From: an uncultured Opitutia bacterium
Lineage (GTDB): Bacteria; Verrucomicrobiota; Verrucomicrobiia; Opitutales; UBA953
Direction of reading: 5' to 3'
NCBI GenBank assembly: GCA_945957395.1
Contig: CAMFKE010000002.1
Span: forward strand, 310,001-374,000
Length of the DNA: 64,000 nucleotides
Shown here: positions 55,318 to 63,804 of the stretch, in pieces
Layout: each line of letters starts with the position of its first letter
Numbering within the stretch: the first letter of the stretch is position 1
Notes under the pieces: model-generated
Told to the model about the DNA's origin: nothing
Seen by the model: only the letters and a program-made list of their open reading frames with translations
Databases searched by the model: none
Made by a program: the position numbers and the translations under genes

Positions 55318-55971
55318 TCAGGCCGGACGCGCGTACGGGTTGGATTCGATTTCCTCGCCCACGCTCGTCTCATCACCGTGCCCGGGAAGCAGGGCGGTGT
55401 CCGCCGGCAGCGTGTAGATCTTTTCGCGAATGGATTTAAGCAGCGTGTTCCAGTCGCCTCCGGGCAGGTCGGTGCGCCCCACGGAGCCGGCGAAAATGGC
55501 GTCGCCGACGAAGGCGATTTTTTCCGAAACACAGTGGAAGAGAAGGCTGCCGGGGCAGTGGCCGGGCACATGGCGCACCTCGAAGGTGAAGCCGATTGCG
55601 GAGACCGCGTCACCGTCCTCCAACCACACATCCACCTTGCACGGCGTGAAGGCGGAATCGGGCAGCCCCGGCACCATGGCCTTGTACTTGGGCGCCACGA
55701 GGTCGACCTGCTCGATGATGAAGCGGTCGTCCTTGTGCGCATAGACCTTGGCGCCGGCCTTTTGGAAAAGGTGGGCGTCGGACATGTGGTCCCAGTGCCC
55801 GTGCGTGAGCAGCAGGCTTTCCGCACGCAGCCCGCGCCGCTCGAGCGCGGCGAGCACGGGCGCGCCCGAGCCGGGCGGAGCGTCGATGACGACGCAGGAC
55901 TTCGTGGCGTCGTCGGTGATCAGGTAGCAGTTTGTGGAAAAGGGCCCGAAGGCAGCGCGCTCGATTTTCAT
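55318..55971 (-). CDS. Metallo-beta-lactamase-fold hydrolase (glyoxalase II-like)
   Basis: The product has 217 residues. The metal motif is 'LLLTHGHWDHMSD' (HXHXDH, near residue 55), with later ligands in 'VRHVPGHCPGSLLF' near 132, 'FVGDAIFAGSVGR' near 158 and 'LLPGHGDETS' near 200. The size and motifs fit the short glyoxalase II/YcbL-type thioesterases. Being 137 bp upstream of the glyoxalase I gene on the same strand suggests a shared role in methylglyoxal detoxification, now compromised by the stop in that gene. Confidence 0.92.
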   Translation of the reverse strand: MKIERAAFGPFSTNCYLITDDATKSCVVIDAPPGSGAPVLAALERRGLRAESLLLTHGHWDHMSDAHLFQKAGAKVYAHKDDRFIIEQVDLVAPKYKAMVPGLPDSAFTPCKVDVWLEDGDAVSAIGFTFEVRHVPGHCPGSLLFHCVSEKIAFVGDAIFAGSVGRTDLPGGDWNTLLKSIREKIYTLPADTALLPGHGDETSVGEEIESNPYARPA

Positions 55972-56042
55972 CGCCTGCGCAAGGTGCGGCGCGCGCCGCC
56001 TACGGCAAGGGGGAAGCGCACCGCCGCGCGGCGGAAGAAGAG

Positions 56043-56136
56043 AGAAGAGTGAATGACGAAGGGTGAAGCGAGTCCCTGCTTGTGCGTTTCGGAAGGCGAA
56101 GCCCCTCGCACTTCAATCTTCCCCGTTCACTCTTCT
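56043..56136. repeat. Long imperfect inverted repeat upstream of cstA
   Basis: The perfect outer arms AGAAGAGTGAA and TTCACTCTTCT are 94 bp apart end to end, with further imperfect pairing inside (GAAGGGTGAAGCGAG against CTCGCACTTCAATCTTC). The AT-richer sequence stands out from its surroundings. It lies 53 bp before the cstA start codon. Confidence 0.7.
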
Positions 56137-56189
56137 TACTTGGCCATAGCGCTCGCCAAGCGGCGCGCCGGCGTTTCAAACGCCCGCCG

Positions 56190-58187
56190 ATGAAACACCT
56201 CCTGCATCGGTTGGTCTGGGCGCTCGTGAGCGTGGGCGGCGCGGGCGCGCTGGGCTACGCCGCCGCCGCGCGCGGCGAGAGCGTGAACGCGCTGTGGCTG
56301 ATCGTGGCGTCGCTGTGCACCTTCGCGCTCGCCTGGCGCTTCCATAGCGCCTGGCTGGCGGCCAAGGTGCTCGCGCTGGACGACGCGCGCGCCACGCCGG
56401 CGGTGAGCCGCGCGGACGGCAAGGACTTCGTGCCCACGCACAAATGGGTGACCTTCGGGCACCATTTCGCCGCCATCGCGGGCCCCGGCCCGCTCGTGGG
56501 CCCGGTGCTCGCCGCGCAGTTCGGCTACCTGCCGGGCACGCTGTGGATCCTCGTCGGCGCGACGCTCGGCGGCGCCGTGCAGGACGCCGTCATCCTGTAC
56601 GCATCGATTCGCAAGGGCGGGCGCTCGCTGGGCGAGATGATCCGCGAGGAAGTCGGCGAGTGGGCCGGGCTGGTGGCGTCGGTGGCGATTCTGGCGATCA
56701 TGGTCATCCTCATCGCCGTGCTCGGACTCGTGGTGGTGAAGGCGCTCACGGAGAGCCCGTGGGGCTGGTTCACCATCCTGGCGACCATTCCCATCGCCAT
56801 GCTCATGGGGCTGGGCATGCGCTCCGGCAAAGGCGGCGTGGGCCTGTGGTCGGCCGTGGGCGTGACGCTCCTGCTCGCCTCCGTGTGGGCCGGAGGCCAC
56901 CTGCCGCCCGCGCTGCACGACGCGCTGAACTGGAAAAAGGAACACCTGGCGATCGCCGTCATCGGCTACGGCGTGGCCGCCTCGGCGCTCCCGGTGTGGC
57001 TGTTGCTGGCCCCGCGCGACTACCTCAGCTCGTTCCTCAAGATCGGCGCGGTCGCGGTGCTCGCGGCGGCCATGCTGCTCATCGCGCCGGACCTGAAGAT
57101 GCCGGCGCTCACGCGCTTCATCGACGGCTCCGGCCCGGTGTTCGCCGGACCGGTGTTCCCCTTCTGCTTCATCACCATCGCGTGCGGCGCGGTGAGCGGC
57201 TTCCACGCGCTCATCTCGTCGGGCACGACGCCCAAGATGCTCGACCGCGAAAGCGCGGTGCGCTTCGTCGGCTATGGCGCGATGATCACGGAAATGCTCG
57301 TGGCCATGACCGCGCTCATCGCCGCGTGCTCGCTGGAGCCGGGCGTGTATTTCGCGATCAATGTGAAATGCGCCAACCCCGCCGACCCGGCGCAGGTCGC
57401 GCAAGTCATCGACCGGGTGAACGCCGCCGGCTTCGCCGTGAGCGACGCCGACATGCGCGCGCTGGCCGCGGAGATGGGTGAAAGCACGCTGTACGGTCGC
57501 ACCGGAGGCGCGCCCACCTTCGCCGTGGGCATGGCGAAGATGTTCGGCCAAGCCTTCGGCTCAAGCGGCTCGACCACCGCGCTGTGGTACCACTTCGCCA
57601 TCATGTTCGAGGCGCTCTTCATCCTCACCACAATCGACGCCGGCACGCGCGTGGGCCGCTTCCTCGTGCAGGACATGCTCGGACGGAAATGGCCCAAGCT
57701 CGGAGCGCAGGGCGGCACGGCGGCGGCGTGGTTCGCCAGCGCGCTCTTCGTGGGCGCGTGGGGCTACTTCCTGTATCAGGGCGTTGTCGACCCCAACGGC
57801 GGCATCAACTCGCTCTGGCCGGTCTTCGGCATCGCCAACCAACTGCTCGCCGTCATCGCGCTCGCCTTCGGCACCGTGCTGCTCGTGCGCAGCGGCCGCG
57901 CGCGCTACGCATGGGTCACCGCCGCGCCCCTGGCTTTCCTGTTCGCCGTCACCATGACCGCCGGCTGGCAGAAGATCTTCTCGTCCGACGCGAACCTCGG
58001 CTTCCTCGCGCAGGCGAAGAACCTCGCGGCCAAGCTCGCCGTCGCCGCGCCCGACAAGGCCGCCACGCTCGCCGCTCAACTGGCGAACACGCGCATCAAC
58101 ATCGCCGTGACCGCCACCTTCCTCGGGCTCGCCGTGATCATCGTCGCCTTGTGCGGCGCGAGGCTGGTGCGCGACAGGGTGCGGTGA
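56190..58187 (+). CDS. cstA: Carbon starvation protein A (peptide/pyruvate transporter)
   Basis: The product is 665 residues from ATG 56190 with about 16-18 membrane segments. CstA signatures include 'GPGPLVGPVLAAQFGYLPG' near residue 95, 'WILVGATLGGAVQDAVIL' near 115, 'HALISSGTTPKML' near 340 and 'WPVFGIANQLLAV' near 545. The E. coli homologue imports peptides in starvation and relatives import pyruvate. The frame is open 36 codons upstream, into the inverted repeat, but the ATG at 56190 begins the first membrane helix. It is a stand-alone gene. Confidence 0.94.
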   Translation: MKHLLHRLVWALVSVGGAGALGYAAAARGESVNALWLIVASLCTFALAWRFHSAWLAAKVLALDDARATPAVSRADGKDFVPTHKWVTFGHHFAAIAGPGPLVGPVLAAQFGYLPGTLWILVGATLGGAVQDAVILYASIRKGGRSLGEMIREEVGEWAGLVASVAILAIMVILIAVLGLVVVKALTESPWGWFTILATIPIAMLMGLGMRSGKGGVGLWSAVGVTLLLASVWAGGHLPPALHDALNWKKEHLAIAVIGYGVAASALPVWLLLAPRDYLSSFLKIGAVAVLAAAMLLIAPDLKMPALTRFIDGSGPVFAGPVFPFCFITIACGAVSGFHALISSGTTPKMLDRESAVRFVGYGAMITEMLVAMTALIAACSLEPGVYFAINVKCANPADPAQVAQVIDRVNAAGFAVSDADMRALAAEMGESTLYGRTGGAPTFAVGMAKMFGQAFGSSGSTTALWYHFAIMFEALFILTTIDAGTRVGRFLVQDMLGRKWPKLGAQGGTAAAWFASALFVGAWGYFLYQGVVDPNGGINSLWPVFGIANQLLAVIALAFGTVLLVRSGRARYAWVTAAPLAFLFAVTMTAGWQKIFSSDANLGFLAQAKNLAAKLAVAAPDKAATLAAQLANTRINIAVTATFLGLAVIIVALCGARLVRDRVR

Positions 58188-58212
58188 TCGGCCTGCGGGC
58201 GGGCACGCCCGC

Positions 58213-58259
58213 GCTCCGGCGCGTTTTGCCGCAGGGCGCGCGCTTGCGCGTGCCGGAGC
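58213..58259. repeat. REP-like element, single arm embedded in a different hairpin
   Basis: 'GCAGGGCGCGCGCTTGCG' at 58231-58248, continuing CGTGCCG, matches the left arm of the palindromes at 14794 and 16793. Here it is enclosed by outer GCTCCGGC/GCCGGAGC arms. It lies between the convergent cstA and ArsR-methyltransferase genes and could serve as the terminator for both. Confidence 0.65.
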
Positions 58260-58288
58260 CCGACGAGGTCGCCGCGCCGGCGAAGCGC

Positions 58289-59221
58289 CTACTTCTTTTC
58301 GCCCACGGCGAGAAGCGTCTCGAAGTGCGGCTCATCCGCCTCGCGCGCCACGACCTCCACGGAGACGCCCTTGAACCCGGCCTTGGCGAGCATGTCGGCG
58401 AGCGCGTTTTCGGAGAAGCCAAGCCAGTAGTCGGCGTAGAGCTCACGCGCCTTCTCGAAGGTGTGCCTGCGCAGGTCGAGCAACACCAGGCGCCCGCCCG
58501 GGCGCAGGATGCGGTGCGCCTCCGCGAGCGCCTTGTCGGGATGCGGCGCGTGATGAAGCGCCTGGGAAAGCAGCGCGATGTCCACGGAGGCGTCGGGCAG
58601 CGGCACATCCTCGAGGTCGCCCAGTTTGTATTCGAGATTCCGGATACCGTGCTGCTCGGCGAGCTTCTTGCCGAACTCCACCATCTTCTCGGAGTTGTCG
58701 ATGGCGTACACGAACTCGGCGTTGCGCGCGAGCAGCTGGGAGAGCACGCCCTCGCCCGCGCCCAGGTCGGCGACGCGCACGCGGGGCACGAGGCGGAACA
58801 ACATCAGCCCGATGGCCTCCCACGAGCGACCGGGGCAGTGGTTTTTGCCCAGGCGGCCGGCCACGGTGTTGAAATACTCCTCGGTGGCGTGGCGGCGCCG
58901 CTCAATCACGCGAGAGAGCGCCTTGCCGTCCGCCTTCACCTCCGCCTCCCGCGCGACCGTGTCGAACGCGGCGTCGAGCACCGCACGCACCCCCGCCGGC
59001 AGCTCCGGGTGCAGCGAGTAAAAGGTCTTCTTGCCGTCGCGCCGGTCGAGCACCAGGTCGGCCGACCTCAGCAGCGCCAGATGCGACGAGATGCGCGACT
59101 GGCCCATCTCGAGGATGTCCTGGATCTCCGTGACGGCCAGTTCCTCGCGGGAGAGCAGGCGCAGGATGCGCACGCGCGTCGCGTCCGCCAGAAGTTTCAG
59201 GGTATCCCAGGGCGTGGCCAT
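58289..59221 (-). CDS. ArsR-type HTH fused to SAM-dependent methyltransferase
   Basis: The product has 310 residues. The ArsR winged helix occupies residues 1-85 or so ('LKLLADATRVRILRLLSREE', recognition region 'MGQSRISSHLALLRSADLV'); no metal-binding Cys pair is visible. The class I methyltransferase domain runs from about 140 to 265, with SAM motif 'RVADLGAGEGVLSQLL' and 'ALLSQALHHAPHPDKAL'. Such fusions are widespread, and their sensor and substrate are generally unknown; the regulator may respond to SAM or to a product of the methyltransferase. It is monocistronic. Confidence 0.92.
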   Translation of the reverse strand: MATPWDTLKLLADATRVRILRLLSREELAVTEIQDILEMGQSRISSHLALLRSADLVLDRRDGKKTFYSLHPELPAGVRAVLDAAFDTVAREAEVKADGKALSRVIERRRHATEEYFNTVAGRLGKNHCPGRSWEAIGLMLFRLVPRVRVADLGAGEGVLSQLLARNAEFVYAIDNSEKMVEFGKKLAEQHGIRNLEYKLGDLEDVPLPDASVDIALLSQALHHAPHPDKALAEAHRILRPGGRLVLLDLRRHTFEKARELYADYWLGFSENALADMLAKAGFKGVSVEVVAREADEPHFETLLAVGEKK

Positions 59222-59293
59222 ATGGGGTGAATACCAAGGCGAACGCCCCGACCGGGGCCAACAAAATTGCGGAGGAGGCGCAGGAACGGGCGC

Positions 59294-60052
59294 TCAGGAC
59301 CTGCGCGCGCCCTTGGCGGCGGAGGCCTTCGCGGCTTTTTCGTCCGGGGCCTCGACGAGTTCCTTCACCTCGGGATCCTCGACGGTGCGAACCATAAGTC
59401 GGCCCGAGGCGTCGTTGAAAAGGAAGGCCATCGTGCGCAGCTTGGCCCCGGACGGCCACACCGTGCTGTAAACCACCCTGGGCCCGTCCGCCGAGGGGGC
59501 CGTGATTCTCACCGCCATGTCGCCCAGGTCCGATGCGGCCTTGGGCGGCGGACAAAGCTGAGCCCCCTTGGCCGGAAGCGAGCACTCGGCGCCCCCCAGA
59601 TTCATCGAAAGCGGTTCGCCCGTGAGGTTCACCGCCAGCACCCGCCCGTACGGAAACCGAGTGGCGTTGTCCGGAATGGCCTGGGCCGTCACGCCCCCGC
59701 TGGCGTCGCCGAACAGCAGCACGAGCTGGCGCGGCGCCCCGGGGGCGGCGCTGAAGGCGGTCACGCGCTCATACCCGGCTTCCCCCGGTCGCACGGAGGC
59801 GGCCGATTTGGTGAAAAGCCCGACGGGCCCGTCCACCGCCACGCGCACCGGCGCGCCGATAAAGGTGGAGGGGGCCTGGACGCCCACATACTTGCCGGAC
59901 GCCGTGCGGGCCCAGAGCTCCTTGGCGGGCGCCAGGCTGATGAAGCGGAAGGAGACGCTGCCGCCGCCCGTCTGCGGCGAGGAGGCGGAGGCGGCCCAGG
60001 CCAGGGCGGGCAGGAAAAGCGAGGCGGCGAAAACGGGGCGAAGAATACGCAT
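59294..60052 (-). CDS. Exported protein of unknown function next to cassette protein A
   Basis: The product has 252 residues with a signal peptide ('AASLFLPALAWAAS', cleavage near residue 22). The rest looks all-beta, possibly a tandem of two related sandwiches ('AKELWARTASGKYVGV' and 'YGRVLAVNLTGEPLSMNL'). It ends in an Ala/Lys-rich tail. It is not recognised. It begins 56 bp after the stop of the giant prepilin-like gene on the same strand, so they are probably co-transcribed and it may be a periplasmic partner of the pseudopilus. Confidence 0.75.
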   Translation of the reverse strand: MRILRPVFAASLFLPALAWAASASSPQTGGGSVSFRFISLAPAKELWARTASGKYVGVQAPSTFIGAPVRVAVDGPVGLFTKSAASVRPGEAGYERVTAFSAAPGAPRQLVLLFGDASGGVTAQAIPDNATRFPYGRVLAVNLTGEPLSMNLGGAECSLPAKGAQLCPPPKAASDLGDMAVRITAPSADGPRVVYSTVWPSGAKLRTMAFLFNDASGRLMVRTVEDPEVKELVEAPDEKAAKASAAKGARRS

Positions 60053-60108
60053 GGGGGAAAGGGGCGTTGCGATTGAAGTTAAAAAAGGATACGCGATGGG
60101 GCGTCCGC

Positions 60109-63100
60109 TCAGAGCGTGGAGTCGTCGAGCACCCGCACGGAGGTGACGGTGAAGCGGCGTCCGAACGCGCGGTTAGACGCCTTCTTCAACGCGGCGTATT
60201 CGGACTCGGGGGCCTCGGAGCCGTCCACATAGTCGTAGGAGCGGCGCAGGGTGAGCTCGAGATGGCAGCGGGCGTCGCCGGAGGAGCCGCCCACGCGCAC
60301 CGTGAAGGTGTCGCCGCGCGGGGTGAGCGCGTTGGCCAGAGGGGCGAGCAGGTCGGCCTGGGAGAGCCAGCCGGGGAGGCCCACGCCCGAGGCGTCCACG
60401 CTCTGCGCGTAGCGGGTGTTGGGCAGGCCGGAGACGCCCATGTCGCGCCCGGTCACCCTGCGGTGATCGTTGAGGCCGGCGGCGTCGATGGCCGCCTGCG
60501 CGGCGCCCTTGGCGCCCAGCTCGCCGGGCTCCAGACGGCGGTTGAGAAACTCGCCGAGGGAAAGGAACGGCCCGCGCTTCTTCACCTCGTTCACCATCGC
60601 CTGCGCCAGACGGTCGAGCTGCGCCTCGGTGAGCGCACGACCGGCGTTGGCGCGCCCGGCCGCATCGGAGACCGGATTGGCGGCGGGGTCGCCGCTGAGC
60701 ACCGTCGCGGCCGGTACGACCACGGGCGCGGTGGGCGACACGGCCGCCTTGGCCAGAGCGCCGGAATCGGCGAGCTTGACGCTTTGCGTGACGGCTTCCG
60801 GCGTGGGCCGGTCGGTGTGCAGCGAGGCGAGGAAGGCGCGCCAGGCGCGCGCGGAGGTGGAGTTGATGTTGAAACCGCCCTCCACCAGGAAGTGCCCGGC
60901 GGCCCGCCGGAAGCCGTCCGGAGTGGCCGCACCCGAGTCATCGGTGAGCCCGACGGGCTTGGCGCCCAACGGGGCCAGTCGCCGGTTCGGCAAAGGCTTC
61001 ACCCCGGAGAAGAAATCCGAGACCTGAGTGGAGGCGTTGCCCGTCATGGACGGGAAAAGCTTGGCGGCGACGCCCTTGTCCCAGTCGCCGAGCGAGCTGA
61101 CAAACCAAGTGTCGGCGAGGGCGGAGTTCATGATCCAGGACATGTCACAGGGACGCGCGGGGGCGCCCGCGCGCACGGAACAGGCGACCGGGGCGCTTGC
61201 GCCCGCGGCCTCCTGCGCCACCCAGGGGGTGGCCAGGGAATTGCCGAAGGCGTCATGCACGGCGGCGATGCCGGTGGACTGCTCGTAGGGCGGCGTGCTG
61301 CCGCCGGAAGATGCCGGATAGGCGCGAACGCCGCCGCCCAGGCGGGCATGGCGCAGGTCGAGCAAGCCGACGGGGGGGTGAAGCGGGGCGCGGTGGTAGA
61401 CGAAGCGGCCGACGCCCGTGCCGACGGAGTGGCCGGTGCCCATGTAGCCGAGCGCGCCGGGCACGCCGGGCAGGCGCGGATTCTCGCCGGCGGAAAGGAA
61501 GCGGGTGTTCTCGGTGTCCTCGTAACCCACGCCCCAGGCGACGAACTCGAACGGCGACACGGCCTGCCCGACGGCGTCGGTCTGGTTAAGGGAAAGCGGG
61601 CGGTGCAGGAACGGGGTCTCTCCGGCCCAGGCGTAGGCGGTGTCGGCGGCGGCGCCGGACTTGGCCTCGGCCTTCAGGCGCATCTCGAACACCATGGCGG
61701 GCTTGAGTTGACCGACCTGACCGGTCAGCGCCGACACATTGTTGTAAAGCTGATCCTCGGCGCCGCCGAGCATGCGCACGAGGTTGCCGGTGGTGCCGGA
61801 GGCCCCGTAGGAGGTGAGGTAGGTGGAGGCGTCGTTGGTAAACGCGCCCCGGTAGACGCCGAAGTGGCAGTAGCCGGAACTCCACGCCGTGAAATCGAAA
61901 TTCGGTCGCACCTTGATGGAAATCGCGTCCGAGGCGCCCAGGCCGCTCATGACCGACCAGTTGACCGCCTTCGCGCCGCCCGAAGGCGCGTAGCCGGGCT
62001 CCAGTTTCAGCGTCGTCTCATTGAGCGAGTTGAGCGTGGTGGCGGCCCTGAAGGAGAAGGTGCGCACCTCGCCGGGCGCGAGATAGGCGGAGGCGCCCGA
62101 ACCGTACAGGGGGATGAAGCCGCCCATGCGCTGCGACGGATTGTTGAAGTCGAATCCGAACTTGGCGGTCTTCGACGGGGTGCCGGTGGTGCGCAGCTCG
62201 GCCACCAGCGGGAAGGCCACGCAGCGCAGGATGTAGTTGTCCGTGTTCCCCTGAGAAAGGCGCAGCGCCACATTGTAGGGGTTCCACAACTGGGCCACGA
62301 CATTCACATGCGGGTTCAGGTTGTACTGCCCCGACCCGGGCGAGGTCTCGGTCGCCGCGAAGCGCACCTCCAGCCGATACTTGGCCAGCACCGGCTGGCG
62401 CCAGTAGCCGTGATACAGCCGGTCGGGCCCCTTCGCCGCCACGGCATCCAGCATCTGCGCCTTTTGGTCGGCGAACGAGATCAACGACACGAACGGCCCG
62501 ACCGAGGAGTCGTACCCGAGCAGGTCGCCCGCGTTCGTTTTGGCGACCGTCGCCATGCGCGACCACTCGCGCACATCCGACCACAGCGGCCAGGTCGACT
62601 TCGTCGCCGCATCCGCCGCGGCCGGCGACGCCAAGGCGGCCGTGACGCTCGTGCGCCACCAGGCGTTGCGGCCCTGGGAGGACTCGGCGGAGTCGAAGCC
62701 CACATAGCCGGACATGCCCCCGAGATTGGGGGCGCCGCCGCCGCCATTGAGCGAATCGAAGTCGGCGTCCCCCAAGAGCGCCATCAGGCTCACATCGCGC
62801 TTGAGCCCGCCGTTGGCGGTATCGGTCAGCAACGACACGGACTCCGGCGTGAAGTCGTGCCGCAGCGCCCGCAGGGGCGTCGTCTGACCGGATTCCGACG
62901 GGAACCAGTCGGGGGAATCAGGATCGTTGACCAAGCCGGCCCACCCGGCGGAGCGCGAGTGAAGCCCGACCGCCTGCGAGGATTTCCAGCGACCCAGCGA
63001 GGTGCCGTCTTCGGGGTAGCCCGGGAAAAAGGCGCGCGCCGCGCCGGCGCGAAACACGCCGCGCGCCACGATATCCAATCCGTCCCCGGCGCTGTCACGC

Positions 63101-63804
63101 AGGTCCACCCGCGCCTTCTGATTCTCATCCATCGCCACCCAGGCGAACTCGCCCAAGGCGGCGCCGTCGGGGGCCGGGATGGGCTCGGGGCGCGCGTAAA
63201 GGTGCAGCGCGTCGTCGCAGGCCAGAGCAGCGGCGCCCGCATAGGCAGTCTTGCCGCCGTTGAGCAACAGCCATTCGCGGGAGATATCCGGCGACGAGGC
63301 ACCGTCCATCATCCAAGCCTGACCCTGCGCTCCGGTGCGGGAGGTCAGCGGCACGCCCGACTCGAAGCCCGAGGCCAGCCAGCCGCAAAAGGCGCCCTCA
63401 TGATCCTGCGCATACCCGGAGATCGGCGACACGGCGGCGAGATTGTTGGACGAAAGGCCCTTCCACACGCCGACATACCGGGGGCGCCCCACCCCGGCGG
63501 CCCGCCTGTACGCCTCGGCCGAGGACGCATTGGTCCCCAGAATGGCCGCATTGGCGCTCACTCGCCGATCCGGCCCCAGGAGTCGCTGAATCTCACCCAA
63601 CGCCACGCGCGCCCCAGCTTGCGCATTCAACCTCGCCTTTAGCAAACCCACCGAGGCGCGCGACGCGCGCAACTCCACCGACATCAACGCCGCCGCTCCG
63701 AGGCACAGCAGCAGCAACATGGACATGACGGTCAGTGAGAGGACCAGGCTGAACCCGCGACGGCGGGTGACGGCGACGGGGAAGGCGGGGCGCTTGGGGG
63801 TCAT
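60109..63804 (-). CDS. Giant prepilin-like protein, probable Verru_Chthon cassette protein A
   Basis: The product is 1231 residues from ATG 63804. The leader 'PKRPAFPVAVTRRR' is followed by a prepilin-type helix 'GFSLVLSLTVMSMLLLLCLG', in which mature position 5 is Leu instead of Glu. Next comes 'RLNAQAGARVALGEIQRLLG', typical of cassette protein A. The remaining 1100 residues form a large exported region with no recognised domain. GspK, the tip pseudopilin of type II secretion, also lacks Glu5 and is enlarged, so this may be the tip of the pseudopilus formed by the 4.6-7.9 kb genes. ATG 63804 is preferred over upstream GTG and TTG codons. Confidence 0.83.
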   Translation of the reverse strand: MTPKRPAFPVAVTRRRGFSLVLSLTVMSMLLLLCLGAAALMSVELRASRASVGLLKARLNAQAGARVALGEIQRLLGPDRRVSANAAILGTNASSAEAYRRAAGVGRPRYVGVWKGLSSNNLAAVSPISGYAQDHEGAFCGWLASGFESGVPLTSRTGAQGQAWMMDGASSPDISREWLLLNGGKTAYAGAAALACDDALHLYARPEPIPAPDGAALGEFAWVAMDENQKARVDLRDSAGDGLDIVARGVFRAGAARAFFPGYPEDGTSLGRWKSSQAVGLHSRSAGWAGLVNDPDSPDWFPSESGQTTPLRALRHDFTPESVSLLTDTANGGLKRDVSLMALLGDADFDSLNGGGGAPNLGGMSGYVGFDSAESSQGRNAWWRTSVTAALASPAAADAATKSTWPLWSDVREWSRMATVAKTNAGDLLGYDSSVGPFVSLISFADQKAQMLDAVAAKGPDRLYHGYWRQPVLAKYRLEVRFAATETSPGSGQYNLNPHVNVVAQLWNPYNVALRLSQGNTDNYILRCVAFPLVAELRTTGTPSKTAKFGFDFNNPSQRMGGFIPLYGSGASAYLAPGEVRTFSFRAATTLNSLNETTLKLEPGYAPSGGAKAVNWSVMSGLGASDAISIKVRPNFDFTAWSSGYCHFGVYRGAFTNDASTYLTSYGASGTTGNLVRMLGGAEDQLYNNVSALTGQVGQLKPAMVFEMRLKAEAKSGAAADTAYAWAGETPFLHRPLSLNQTDAVGQAVSPFEFVAWGVGYEDTENTRFLSAGENPRLPGVPGALGYMGTGHSVGTGVGRFVYHRAPLHPPVGLLDLRHARLGGGVRAYPASSGGSTPPYEQSTGIAAVHDAFGNSLATPWVAQEAAGASAPVACSVRAGAPARPCDMSWIMNSALADTWFVSSLGDWDKGVAAKLFPSMTGNASTQVSDFFSGVKPLPNRRLAPLGAKPVGLTDDSGAATPDGFRRAAGHFLVEGGFNINSTSARAWRAFLASLHTDRPTPEAVTQSVKLADSGALAKAAVSPTAPVVVPAATVLSGDPAANPVSDAAGRANAGRALTEAQLDRLAQAMVNEVKKRGPFLSLGEFLNRRLEPGELGAKGAAQAAIDAAGLNDHRRVTGRDMGVSGLPNTRYAQSVDASGVGLPGWLSQADLLAPLANALTPRGDTFTVRVGGSSGDARCHLELTLRRSYDYVDGSEAPESEYAALKKASNRAFGRRFTVTSVRVLDDSTL

